A DNA stretch of 55,467 bases from JAKVBH01 sp049800955 (GCF_049800955.1 NZ_JBNAGA010000007.1:1-55467); one strand, 5' to 3'; shown: positions 26,210-34,580, counted from the first letter of the stretch. Translations and numbers: made by a program. Notes: generated by a model not told the origin, from the letters alone.

Positions 26210-27204
26210 GCCTCAGCTTTGTCTGCCTCGGTCTCGACCATCGTCACATCTACGGCATGGCAGAGAACATGATCCGCATCGGCGCGCGCCCCTTGGGCTA
26301 CTGGACCGAAGGCGATCCGGAAACCCTCGCCGGCTTTGCCAAGCGCTTCCCCGACATGCCTCGGATCGCCCATCTGGAGGATGCGCTGGCGCTCGGCGCG
26401 GATCTTGCGCTGGTCTCTGCGATCCCGGCAGACCGGGCCGCGCTCTCTATCACCGCGATGCAGGCGGGCCATGACGTGATGACAGACAAGCCCGGCTGCA
26501 CAACGCTGGACCAACTCGATGAGATCAAAGCGTGCGTTGCTACGACAGGGCGCATCTGGTCGATCAATTTCTCCGAGCGATTTGAGGTGCCCTGCGTCAC
26601 GCTGGCTGACGCGCTCGTCGCCGCTGGTGAGATCGGGTCGGTGGTCCATACAACGGGGCTCGGCCCCCATCGCCTCAACCGCGCCACGCGCCCCGATTGG
26701 TTTTTCGAGCGGGAGAGATACGGTGGCATCCTCACCGATATCGCCAGCCACCAGATCGACCAGTTTCTGCACTTTACAGGCTCTACGTCAGCGGAAATTG
26801 CGATGTCCCATGTGGCAAACCATGCCAACCCAGACGACCCCGGCTTGCAGGATCTGGGTGAGATTGCCCTGCGGTCGGACCATGCGTCAGGCTACATCCG
26901 TGTCGATTGGTACACACCTGACGCGCTGCCCAATTGGGGCGACGGGCGGCTCACGCTCTTGGGGACAAAAGGCTTCATCGAACTGCGCAAATATGTCGAT
27001 CTCGCCACGGGCGCGGGCACAGATACATTAATCCTGTCCAACGGAACCCGCGCGGAGGCTATTGACGCGCGAGACGCCGGCCTGCCCTATTTCGAGCGCC
27101 TGGCCGATGACATCACGCACCGGACAGAGACCGCCATGACACAAGCCCATTGTTTCGAAGTGATGCGTCTTGCTCTGATCGCACAAGAGATGGCGGAGCG
27201 ATGA
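26206..27204 (+). CDS. Gfo/Idh/MocA family oxidoreductase 2, atypical cofactor site
   Basis: A 332-residue family member with two departures from the norm: the N-terminal glycine motif is replaced by CLGLDHRHIYG, and the EKP motif reads DKPG. The C-terminal part keeps GGILTDIASHQIDQFLHF. It may use a different cofactor mode or act as an accessory oxidoreductase. ATGA overlaps join it to both neighbours. Confidence 0.85.
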   Translation: MSLSFVCLGLDHRHIYGMAENMIRIGARPLGYWTEGDPETLAGFAKRFPDMPRIAHLEDALALGADLALVSAIPADRAALSITAMQAGHDVMTDKPGCTTLDQLDEIKACVATTGRIWSINFSERFEVPCVTLADALVAAGEIGSVVHTTGLGPHRLNRATRPDWFFERERYGGILTDIASHQIDQFLHFTGSTSAEIAMSHVANHANPDDPGLQDLGEIALRSDHASGYIRVDWYTPDALPNWGDGRLTLLGTKGFIELRKYVDLATGAGTDTLILSNGTRAEAIDARDAGLPYFERLADDITHRTETAMTQAHCFEVMRLALIAQEMAER

Positions 27205-28238
27205 TCCGCGTCGCGATCCTGGGCGGCGGCATCGGTGCACAGCATCTGGACGCCTATCGCGCCCTGCCCGAGTGGGACGTCGCTCTCTTGGTCGATCAGG
27301 ACGCCACCCGCCGCAGCACTTTCAATGTCCCGACAAGTGACAGCATCGACGACGCCCTCGCATCCGATGTCAATGTGATCGACATCTGCCTGCCCCCTGC
27401 CCTGCACCGCCCCGTTGCCGTGCAGGCGTTGGAGGCTGGCAAACATGTTATCTGCGAAAAGCCACTCGCACCCTCCTTGCGCGACGTTGACGCGATCATC
27501 GACGCCGCAACCCGCGCCAATCGCACGGTGTTCCCCGTCTTCCAATATCGCTATGGCCCGGCCATGGACGCCCTGCGCGCGCTGGACGCCGCAGGATTGC
27601 TCGGGCGCCCAAAAGCCGCAACGTTAGAGACGCATTGGGCCCGACACGCGCGCTATTATGCGGAGGCCCCCTGGCGCGGCACATGGGCTGGTGAGATGGG
27701 CGGTTGCCTGATCACCCATGCGATCCACGCCCATGACCTGCTCGACTGTCTGATGGGGCCGATAACGAAGGTCACCGCGCGCACCGCGACGTTGATCAAT
27801 CCCATCGAGACCGAAGACAGTGCCGCTATAGTGCTCGAGCTGGCCTCGGGGGCTTTGGCCACCTCTTCCGTGACCTTGGGCGCCGCGCAGGACGAGAGCC
27901 GCGTGAGGCTGGTCTGGGAGCACCTGACGGCAACCTCTAGTACATTGCCTTACGCTCCCATGACCGGGGCTTGGCAGTTCACGGTCCGCGATCCCACGCG
28001 ACAGCCAAAGATCGACACTATTCTTGCGCAAATCCCCCCAAAGCCCAACGGGTTTTCCGGGTTTCTTACCGACGTTGCAGCTGCGCTGAATGGGCAAACC
28101 AACAGCGCCGTGACGCTATTGGAGGGGCGGCGCTCCATCGAACTGGCCACAGCGCTCTATGCCTCCGCGCGCGCAGCGAGCTCTGTTGCGTTGCCGCTGC
28201 CCATTGATCATCCACTCTATGATGGCTGGCAACCGTAG
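27201..28238 (+). CDS. Gfo/Idh/MocA family oxidoreductase 3
   Basis: A 345-residue family member with a canonical cofactor motif (ILGGGIGAQH) and ICEKPLAPS near residue 91, followed by a substrate domain with GGCLITHAIHAHDLLDCLMG. The ATG at 27201 overlaps the previous stop. It is the last gene of the catabolic operon and faces the replicase gene, whose stop is seven bases away. The three adjacent family members are too different to be a recent triplication. Confidence 0.9.
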   Translation: MIRVAILGGGIGAQHLDAYRALPEWDVALLVDQDATRRSTFNVPTSDSIDDALASDVNVIDICLPPALHRPVAVQALEAGKHVICEKPLAPSLRDVDAIIDAATRANRTVFPVFQYRYGPAMDALRALDAAGLLGRPKAATLETHWARHARYYAEAPWRGTWAGEMGGCLITHAIHAHDLLDCLMGPITKVTARTATLINPIETEDSAAIVLELASGALATSSVTLGAAQDESRVRLVWEHLTATSSTLPYAPMTGAWQFTVRDPTRQPKIDTILAQIPPKPNGFSGFLTDVAAALNGQTNSAVTLLEGRRSIELATALYASARAASSVALPLPIDHPLYDGWQP

Positions 28239-28245
28239 CGCGTTC

Positions 28246-28926
28246 TCAGGCGATGACACTGACTTCGGTGATCTCGGTGTCCACGGATTGCACGGCGCGC
28301 AGCAATTGGTTCTGGAGATGTGTCATTACATAGGTCGCACAAAACCGGCTCGGTGCGCGAAGCGTCAGTCGGGACCCATCCCGCCTCTCGCGTTCCAAGG
28401 CGCCAAACCAGGCGGCATAGAGACTGGTGTCTTCGCCATGGAGCAGGCTTTTGGCGAGGCTCCATTCGGTGTTGCCATCAATGGGCGGCGGTGCAACCTG
28501 TCCCCGCGGGGACAAGGGCACGACATTGTCCGGTAAGGGTGCGTCATCCAAACGATACAGAAAATCAGGACCAACATCGGCCCAACGGGGACGGGTATCA
28601 TCGAGAATAGCCGTGAGCCCAAGGCCGTATTGCGCCACCCTGCCCCGGACCCCTGCCCGGCGCAGCTCGAGCCAGCCCATGGCGCGCAGCTTCGCCATTT
28701 CCCGTTTGACAGTACGTTCATCGACAGACCAAAGACGGGCAATCTCTCGCTGGCCAACGCTCAACTCATCCCGAGCCCAATTGTACCGCGCTGTGATAAG
28801 GGTCATCAGCCGCAAGATCAGTCGCTGTTTGCCTTTGGGCTGGCTCAGAGCAAAAGCGCCCATAGCTGTCAGCACATCGTATTTGAGCGCGCCTGCGTTG
28901 CGCCCCGCAATCTTGGCCTTGAGCAT
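28246..28926 (-). CDS. DnaA-like plasmid replication initiator
   Basis: A 226-residue protein with a winged-helix region (about 30-105; GQREIARLWSVDERTVKREMAKL) and a C-terminal segment resembling the DnaA N-terminal domain (AAWFGALERERRDGSRLTLRAP). No AAA+ domain is present. This combination fits the DnaA-like replicase type of Rhodobacterales plasmids. The ATG at 28926 has a strong TGAGGAG site 7 bases upstream; a GTG at 28983 and an ATG at 28950 are longer alternatives. One 16-bp palindrome lies inside the gene (28499-28514), where it encodes LSPRGQ. parAB is divergent from it across the probable origin. Confidence 0.82.
   Translation of the reverse strand: MLKAKIAGRNAGALKYDVLTAMGAFALSQPKGKQRLILRLMTLITARYNWARDELSVGQREIARLWSVDERTVKREMAKLRAMGWLELRRAGVRGRVAQYGLGLTAILDDTRPRWADVGPDFLYRLDDAPLPDNVVPLSPRGQVAPPPIDGNTEWSLAKSLLHGEDTSLYAAWFGALERERRDGSRLTLRAPSRFCATYVMTHLQNQLLRAVQSVDTEITEVSVIA
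28499..28514. repeat. parS-like palindrome 1 (inside the replicase gene)
   Basis: A perfect 16-bp palindrome TGTCCCCGCGGGGACA. Six copies occur between 28499 and 32617 and none was noticed elsewhere. Such repeated palindromes near parAB are the expected ParB-binding anchors of this plasmid type. Confidence 0.8.
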
Positions 28927-29098
28927 AAAGGGGCTCCTCAGGGTTTCCATCTGCCTCTGCGCCAGGATCTGTGCCCCGGTCACCGCTGTTGTTCAGCGTT
29001 CTTTTTGTCTTACGCAGATTTTACGTCCTGATCAACGATTCTGTCCACAGCCTGTTTTGACTCTTACCAATTCAGATCAGAAATTAAGGTTCTAAGGT

Positions 29099-29180
29099 AT
29101 TGGGGGACATCATGTGTGTCACCCAATTGAGAGAAAATGTCCCCCAATAGGTTGGGGTGTGACAAAGTCTGTCCCCCAAT
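29099..29180. repeat. iteron-like repeats
   Basis: TGTCCCCCAAT occurs at 29138-29148 and 29170-29180 and in inverse orientation at 29099-29109; TGTCACCCAAT at 29117-29127 has one change. A further degenerate inverse copy is near 29152-29164. Repeats spaced 19-32 bases apart beside the initiator gene suggest its binding sites. Confidence 0.65.
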
Positions 29181-29361
29181 CTGTGGGCGCTGGATCAAAA
29201 GGATGGCCGAATCAGTCTCAAGCGCTTTCCCTCGCAATCCATGGATATGGGAGGCGTAGCTCCCGATCCGCTTGGCAGCTTATTAGCTTTTGCAAAAAAC
29301 GCAAAAAAGGCGTAAATGGAAAAAGAGCAAGAATTAGCGTTGTGCGTTTTGAATGTAAATC

Positions 29362-29377
29362 TGTCCCCGCGGGGACA
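29362..29377. repeat. parS-like palindrome 2 (upstream of parA)
   Basis: A perfect TGTCCCCGCGGGGACA copy 43 bases upstream of the preferred parA start. If parA started at 29316 it would be coding (LSPRGQ). Confidence 0.8.
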
Positions 29378-29420
29378 GCGTTCAGAGAGCGCGGCAAACG
29401 AAGAAGGATCGCACACAGGC

Positions 29421-30725
29421 ATGTTCACACATGAAGACCTCGCCCAGATGCAGGCGCAGTCTCTCAAGATGCAGGGCTGGATACGGCAGCAGACGTTTTC
29501 ACCAGAGATGGAGAAGACCTTGCGGCGCTTCTCGAGCTGGGAAGTGTCCGAGCTGATCCTGAAGGTGAACCAATCGACCTTGCGCGGCAAGCTGGCGGCG
29601 GATCCGTCCCTGCCCCAGGGCTTGGTGGAGGCGGATGGGCGGCAGCGGTGGTACACGCTGGAGGAGATCAATGAGCTGCGCCGGCGGTTGCGGATCAAGG
29701 GGAACGACCTGACCCCACACCGGGAGGCGGGCAAGCGCGCGGTGCGCGTGGCCATTGCCAATTTCAAAGGCGGGGCCGGCAAGTCGACCGTGGCGCTGCA
29801 TTTCGCCCATGCCGCCGCGCTGGATGGCTACCGTGTGTTGGCGGTGGATTTCGATCCGCAGGCAACGCTCAGTCATTCCATGGGCCTGACGGATGTCGCG
29901 GAGGAATACACGGTCTGGGGGATCATGGCGCGCGATTTGATCCGGGAGACTGAGCGCATCAACGCGGCAACGCGGGGGGCCGAAAGCGGCGCCGCCCTGC
30001 CCCAGCGCAAGCTTCCCCCCTCCGTGACGGGCATGGGTCTGGGCGAGCTGCGCGTCACCGATTTCATCAAGCCGACCTCCTGGCCCACAATTGATATCGT
30101 GCCTTCTTGCGCCAACGCGGCCTTCGTCGAATTTGCCTCGGCGCAATATCGGCACCTGAACCCGGAGTGGAGCTTCTTTGCCGCCGTCTCGCGTTACCTT
30201 GATGCCCTGCCTGCCGATACCTATGACATGGTGATCTTCGATTGCCCGCCGGCCATTGGGTATCAATCCATGAACGCTGTCTTCGCCGCCGACATGCTCT
30301 ATGTGCCGTCCGGCCCGGGCTATTGGGAATATGACAGCACGACATCGTTCATCGGCCAACTGTCGGAAGCGCTGGAGGATCTATCGCGCTTTGCCGGTCT
30401 TGTCCCCGCGGGGACGCTCACCCTGCCCAAGGCCTTCCAGGACGTGCGCTTTCTGCTCACGCGCTATGAGGCAGGCAATGATTTGCACCGCGCGATGGGC
30501 GAAGCCTTTGGTAAGGTTTTTGGCGACAGAGTGACCGCCCATCCGATCGAGATGACCCGCGCGGTCGAGCAATCGGGGCGGTTCCTGTCATCGATCTACG
30601 AGATTGATTACCGGGACATGACGCGAGAGACCTGGCGCCGCGCGCGCACGTCATTTGATCGGGCCTATGAGGAGTTCAAAGGCCATGCGCTTGCCGCATG
30701 GGCGAAACTGGAGGATGAGACATGA
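29421..30725 (+). CDS. parA: ParA-family partition ATPase
   Basis: A 434-residue ParA/RepA-type ATPase. Residues 1-100 form a helix-turn-helix-bearing N-terminal domain (EVSELILKVNQSTLRGKL); the deviant Walker A motif KGGAGKST is at 116-123, followed by VLAVDFDPQATLS and VIFDCPP. It drives plasmid segregation with ParB. The start at 29421 (MFTHED) leaves the palindrome upstream; an ATG at 29316 would add 35 residues. The stop overlaps the parB start (ATGA). A palindrome at 30401 lies inside the gene, encoding VPAG. Confidence 0.92.
   Translation: MFTHEDLAQMQAQSLKMQGWIRQQTFSPEMEKTLRRFSSWEVSELILKVNQSTLRGKLAADPSLPQGLVEADGRQRWYTLEEINELRRRLRIKGNDLTPHREAGKRAVRVAIANFKGGAGKSTVALHFAHAAALDGYRVLAVDFDPQATLSHSMGLTDVAEEYTVWGIMARDLIRETERINAATRGAESGAALPQRKLPPSVTGMGLGELRVTDFIKPTSWPTIDIVPSCANAAFVEFASAQYRHLNPEWSFFAAVSRYLDALPADTYDMVIFDCPPAIGYQSMNAVFAADMLYVPSGPGYWEYDSTTSFIGQLSEALEDLSRFAGLVPAGTLTLPKAFQDVRFLLTRYEAGNDLHRAMGEAFGKVFGDRVTAHPIEMTRAVEQSGRFLSSIYEIDYRDMTRETWRRARTSFDRAYEEFKGHALAAWAKLEDET
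30401..30416. repeat. parS-like palindrome 3 (inside parA)
   Basis: GTCCCCGCGGGGAC is perfect at 30402-30415; the outer pair is T/G instead of T/A. It is read as VPAG in parA, at a point that is a loop in relatives. Confidence 0.75.
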
Positions 30726-31819
30726 GCAAACGCCGTGTGTTCGACATCGACTTTCCCGACGATTCCGCAGGAATAGAGACACAATCGACCCCGCCCGCCG
30801 CACCGGAGACAAAGTCTGTCCCCGCGGGGACAAGCGCGGCGCGGCGCTCTCCGATGGCCTCTGCAATCTCGGAAAACGCTGCCGCCTTGCTAGCGCGTGC
30901 GGAGGCTGAACAAGCCATACGCGATGAAAACGATGCCCTCGCCCATGAACATGTCCGCCTCAAGAAAGCCGGACTGATCACGGATTTGATCCCCCTCGAC
31001 CAGATCCGCATGACCAAGCTCACGCGGGACCGCTCGGCGCAGGTTGATCCGGATCTCGAAGAGCTGAAAGCGTCCATCCGTGAGATTGGCCTGTCAAACC
31101 CGATCCGGGTGGAGCCCGATGATGCGGGCGGCTTTGAGCTTGTGCAGGGGTTTCGCCGCCTGACGGCCTATCGCGCTTTGCAGGAGGAGACGGGCGGCTT
31201 TGCCGAAATTCCCGCCGCGATTGTGGCGCACGGCCATGAGCTGGAGGTGCTCTATCGCAAGATGGTCGATGAAAACCTGGTGCGCCGCGATATCTCCTTT
31301 GGCGAAATGGCCCAGCTGGCCATCGCCTATGCGCAGGACAATCAGACGCCGGGGGGCGATGTCAGTGAGGCGGTCAATACGCTTTATGCCAGCGCGAGCC
31401 GCCAGAAACGCAGCTACATCCGGCGCTTTGCGATCTTGATCGAGGCGCTCAACGGTCATCTGCGCTTTCCCGAAGCGCTGCCGCGCGCGTTGGGTCTTGA
31501 TCTCGAGAAGAAGGTCTCGGAGGAGGCGGGATTTGCGGCGCGGCTGAGGTCCCATCTTGTGGCGCAGATGGCGGCGACGCCGGAGCGTGAGCTCGAAGTG
31601 CTGCGGGCCTTTCTGACGCAACCCAAGACAAGGTCCGCGAAAACCCCGGCGGCCTCCCGCGCCAAAACGACGCTGCGCTGTTCCTTGCCCGAAGGGGATC
31701 TCAAGATGATTGCGAGCCAGAACCGTGTCGAGCTGGCGATGGATCAGGACTTCTCCGCCATCGACCGGGCACGACTTGAGCGGGCGGCGCGCGCCTTTGT
31801 GCAGGCGTTGAAAGACTAG
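30722..31819 (+). CDS. parB: ParB/RepB-family partition protein
   Basis: A 365-residue centromere-binding protein: ParB N-terminal nuclease-like fold (about 85-190; LDQIRMTKLTRDRSAQVD and ENLVRRDISFGEMAQLAIAY) and a helix-turn-helix region near 200-245. It spreads from parS sites and is moved by ParA. Its ATG overlaps the parA stop. A palindrome (30817-30832) lies in the N-terminal linker, encoding VPAG; another begins one base after the stop. Confidence 0.92.
   Translation: MSKRRVFDIDFPDDSAGIETQSTPPAAPETKSVPAGTSAARRSPMASAISENAAALLARAEAEQAIRDENDALAHEHVRLKKAGLITDLIPLDQIRMTKLTRDRSAQVDPDLEELKASIREIGLSNPIRVEPDDAGGFELVQGFRRLTAYRALQEETGGFAEIPAAIVAHGHELEVLYRKMVDENLVRRDISFGEMAQLAIAYAQDNQTPGGDVSEAVNTLYASASRQKRSYIRRFAILIEALNGHLRFPEALPRALGLDLEKKVSEEAGFAARLRSHLVAQMAATPERELEVLRAFLTQPKTRSAKTPAASRAKTTLRCSLPEGDLKMIASQNRVELAMDQDFSAIDRARLERAARAFVQALKD
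30817..30832. repeat. parS-like palindrome 4 (inside parB)
   Basis: A perfect TGTCCCCGCGGGGACA copy in the N-terminal linker coding region of parB (SVPAGT). Confidence 0.8.
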
Positions 31820-31820
31820 C

Positions 31821-31836
31821 TGTCCCCGCGGGGACA
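31821..31836. repeat. parS-like palindrome 5 (after parB)
   Basis: A perfect TGTCCCCGCGGGGACA copy that begins two bases after the parB stop and ahead of the shared terminator. Confidence 0.8.
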
Positions 31837-31851
31837 GGCGCGAGACAAACA

Positions 31852-31879
31852 AAAAGGCCGCCCGAAAGAGCGGCCTTTT
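31852..31879. terminator. bidirectional rho-independent terminator
   Basis: AAAAGGCCGC (31852-31861) pairs perfectly with GCGGCCTTTT (31870-31879) across an 8-base loop. The A and T runs on both sides allow termination of parB on the plus strand and of the VPLPA-CTERM gene on the minus strand. Confidence 0.88.
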
Positions 31880-31904
31880 CCAGTTTTGTGAAGTGCGCTT
31901 TGGC

Positions 31905-32519
31905 TCAGACGGCTTTCTTGCGACGACGCAGGGCCCAGACGCCACCCAGACCGGCCAGCAAAAGCGGCGCGGAGGCGGGCAGGGGAACGGGTGCGGTGGT
32001 GGCTGCGGAAACTACAAACGCGACCGCCCAGAATGCGTCAAAGTCACCAGCCTCGCTTGCGCTCTGCCCAAAGGCAGAGAAGGAGTAAGTTCCTGCAGCG
32101 AGCGGGTCGTCGAAATCTACGAGACCGCTTTCATTGATCTCAAAGGTGCCGAAGCCAAGGCTGGTATAGGGTTGCATGGCTTCTCTTAGGCTGAAGGAGA
32201 TCGTCAAGTCCTCTGGGCCGCCGCCCTCTGTCGCGACGGAAATCTCGTCAAGCTGGAAGCCATCGGCAATGGTGAAAAAGAAGCTGTCCTGCGTGTCACC
32301 TCCGATATCGTTGTTGCAATCGCCGGGAACACATTCGCCCGCCAGACCGCCAGATACAAAGCTGAAACCTGCAGTTGCCGTGCCGACGTTGTCATTGCCA
32401 GCGTTGACGGCGCCATCAAAATCACCGAAATCAAATTCATCTACATTAAACGTTGATGCAAATGCAGGCGCGGCAAGCAGAACGCTCGATGCAATCCCTG
32501 CGATAATAGTATTTCTCAT
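31905..32519 (-). CDS. VPLPA-CTERM sorting domain protein
   Basis: A 204-residue secreted protein with a signal peptide (MRNTIIAGIASSVLLAAPAFAS) and, at the C-terminus, the VPLPA-CTERM tripartite signal: PVPLPAS near residue 177, a hydrophobic helix and RRRKKA. The middle is acidic, glycine-rich and probably beta-structured with a cysteine pair (ECVPGDC). Such proteins are processed by an exosortase-like enzyme and are often surface or matrix associated. No exosortase is encoded here, so sorting would depend on the chromosome. Confidence 0.88.
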   Translation of the reverse strand: MRNTIIAGIASSVLLAAPAFASTFNVDEFDFGDFDGAVNAGNDNVGTATAGFSFVSGGLAGECVPGDCNNDIGGDTQDSFFFTIADGFQLDEISVATEGGGPEDLTISFSLREAMQPYTSLGFGTFEINESGLVDFDDPLAAGTYSFSAFGQSASEAGDFDAFWAVAFVVSAATTAPVPLPASAPLLLAGLGGVWALRRRKKAV

Positions 32520-32601
32520 AACAGACCCCCTGGTTAATGTCGTTATCCCAGCAGCCTAGCGTCAACCGGATGGCGGCGCAAATTTATTAACGCAGCCCAG
32601 C

Positions 32602-32617
32602 TGTCCCCGCGGGGACA
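32602..32617. repeat. parS-like palindrome 6
   Basis: A perfect TGTCCCCGCGGGGACA copy in the gap between the divergent VPLPA-CTERM gene and the LtnD-like gene; the most distal of the six. Confidence 0.8.
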
Positions 32618-32785
32618 GCCATTCCTCGAATGGGCGGGAAGACAAAGAAAGGCTTGCCTTATGTGCCCCGTCGCGTGCTAGCGTTTTGCCATCGCGATAG
32701 GGCAGGGGGTGTCTTCTGGACCTGCCCGGCGCCCGCGTTTTGGCGTGAAAGCCCCATCTGACAACCTGAGACGAAGGAGAAGGTC

Positions 32786-33691
32786 ATGGCCATTGGCGTG
32801 ATTGGGGCGGGAGACATGGGCAGCGGTTTGGCGCGCAATCTACTCAATGCGGGTTTTGATGTGATCGGGCGGGATCTCCTGGCCCATCGGATGGCGGCGC
32901 TTGCCCAGATGGGCGCGTCCCGTGCCGATGATGCCGCCACGATTGGGCGTGCCTGCGATATCGTGTTCATCATGGTCATGACGGGCGCAGAAGTCCGTGA
33001 CGTGATATTTGGCGCGGATGGTCTGGCGGCGAGCATGGCGGAGGGTGGTCTGATTGTTCTGACGGCGACGATCAAACCCGACGAGGCCCGCCAGATCGCG
33101 GCAGACCTGCCTGCGCATCTGGACCTGATCGACAGCCCCGTGTCAGGCGGTTTCCCGGGCGCGCAGGGCGGAACGCTCACCATGATGGCCGCAGGGTCAG
33201 ACGATGCGCTGGCCCGCGCGCGGCCTGCCATGGAGGCGGTCTCGGCGGTGATCCACCAAGTGGGTACGGCGCCGGGGCAGGGGCAGACGGTCAAGGCCTG
33301 TTTGCAATCCCTCATCGGAGCCCAGTTCTCCGCGACCTTTGAAGCAGCGGCGCTGGCGGCCAAGGCGGGCATCCCGGGTCAGGTGATTTCTGATGTGTTT
33401 TCAACGTCTTCTGCGGGGTGTGGTGTGGTCAACAACGCGCTTGAGAAGATCATTGACCGTCAGTTCGAGGGCACAGGCAGCCATATCAACACGATGCACA
33501 AGGATCTGACGATCTCCATGTCGCTCGGCGAGGGATTGGGCGTCCCGCTCCATACCGCCGCTGCGGCGATGCAGGTCTTTCATGCGGGTCGCACGCGTTA
33601 TCCGGATGGCGACAACTGGGTCTGTACCCGCGTCATCGAGGAGATCATTGGCGCTGAGCTGCACCGAGATTTTGCCAAGGCAACACGGTAG
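32786..33691 (+). CDS. LtnD-like beta-hydroxyacid dehydrogenase (HIBADH family)
   Basis: A 301-residue NAD(P)-dependent dehydrogenase. GAGDMG at residues 7-12, substrate loop DSPVSGGFPGAQGG near 117 and K170 (TVKACLQSL) are the family motifs. The overall pattern resembles L-threonate dehydrogenase, but tartronate semialdehyde reductase cannot be excluded. A GAAGGAG site precedes the ATG. It starts a three-gene operon with the isomerase and lipoate-ligase-like genes. Confidence 0.83.
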   Translation: MAIGVIGAGDMGSGLARNLLNAGFDVIGRDLLAHRMAALAQMGASRADDAATIGRACDIVFIMVMTGAEVRDVIFGADGLAASMAEGGLIVLTATIKPDEARQIAADLPAHLDLIDSPVSGGFPGAQGGTLTMMAAGSDDALARARPAMEAVSAVIHQVGTAPGQGQTVKACLQSLIGAQFSATFEAAALAAKAGIPGQVISDVFSTSSAGCGVVNNALEKIIDRQFEGTGSHINTMHKDLTISMSLGEGLGVPLHTAAAAMQVFHAGRTRYPDGDNWVCTRVIEEIIGAELHRDFAKATR

Positions 33692-33701
33692 GGCAGGGCG
33701 G

Positions 33702-34571
33702 ATGAAACTGGGTGTCATTTGTGACGGGATCAGCCGCGACTTACCTTATGCCATTGATATAATGGATGAATATGATCTGACCTATGCGGAGCTTCAATAT
33801 GTGGGCGCCCATGAGGTTGGCGATCACAGCGCCGTTGAGATCGCGGAGATCGACAGGCTCTTGCGGGATCGCGGCAAGCCGGTCTCCTGTCTGTCGCGGC
33901 ACATCTTCGCGGGCATGACATCTGACAATCGCCCGGGCGATCCGCTGCACAGCCAGCATATGGACGCGCTCAAACGTGTGATTGAGATGGCGCAGATCGT
34001 CGGCAGTCCTTTGGTGCGGATCATGACGCAGAGGAAGGAGCAGATCCTTTGGGGCCGCCATGGCGCAGAGCAATGGAATGTCGCGCGCGGCGCGTGGGAC
34101 AGTATGGCCCCGATGATTGCGCCCGCAGTTGATCTGGCGCGCGCCGAAGGGGTGTCGCTTGTGGTTGAGACCGGCAATGGCACCATGGTCAATTCCGCCT
34201 ATACCGCGCGGCGTTTGATTGATGAGCTGGATGCGGGCGATGCTCTCAAGGTGCTGTGGGATCCGGCCAATGCGTGCTGGTGCCACGAGCTGGCCTATCC
34301 CGATGGCTATGAGACCTTGCGGGGCGGCTATCTGGGCCATGTGCACATCAAGGATGTGTGGGTTGATACGCCCCGCGCTATGCTCGAGATCCGGGAGATG
34401 GGCAAAGGCCAGCTGGGCCCCCTCTTTGCCCCCATGGCGGATGCGCTGCGCGGGGATGGTTATGCGGGGGTGATTTCCTTTGAGAGCGTCTACCATCCGG
34501 GCAACGGCGATTTCGAAGCGGGGTTTCGCGCCTGCATCGAGACGTTTAAGGCGCTGTTTGGAGACAGGTAG
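33702..34571 (+). CDS. sugar phosphate isomerase/epimerase family protein (TIM barrel)
   Basis: A 289-residue protein of the AP-endonuclease-2/xylose-isomerase-like barrel family. LVVETGNGTM, KVLWDPANACWC, GHVHIKDVW and ISFESVYHPG carry the acidic and histidine residues expected at the metal site. It begins 10 bases after the LtnD-like gene, with a GGGCGG site. It may interconvert a ketose or keto-acid formed by the dehydrogenase. The substrate is not determined. Confidence 0.85.
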   Translation: MKLGVICDGISRDLPYAIDIMDEYDLTYAELQYVGAHEVGDHSAVEIAEIDRLLRDRGKPVSCLSRHIFAGMTSDNRPGDPLHSQHMDALKRVIEMAQIVGSPLVRIMTQRKEQILWGRHGAEQWNVARGAWDSMAPMIAPAVDLARAEGVSLVVETGNGTMVNSAYTARRLIDELDAGDALKVLWDPANACWCHELAYPDGYETLRGGYLGHVHIKDVWVDTPRAMLEIREMGKGQLGPLFAPMADALRGDGYAGVISFESVYHPGNGDFEAGFRACIETFKALFGDR

Positions 34572-34580
34572 GAGCGCGCG

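Larger units (their letters stand above)
28927..29420. other. probable origin of replication region
   Basis: This 494-base gap between the divergent replicase and parA genes is richer in A+T than its surroundings. It contains CTGTCCACA (29041-29049, 7 of 9 matches to a DnaA box), iteron-like 11-mers at 29099-29180 and one palindrome (29362-29377). It lies next to the initiator gene. Promoters for both directions must also be here, but none is clear enough to mark. Confidence 0.65.

Noticed and set aside
28499..32617. CRISPR array suggested by repeated palindromes
   Set aside because: Copies are 16 bp, irregularly spaced by 0.4 to 1.0 kb and partly within genes; there are no unique spacers or cas genes.
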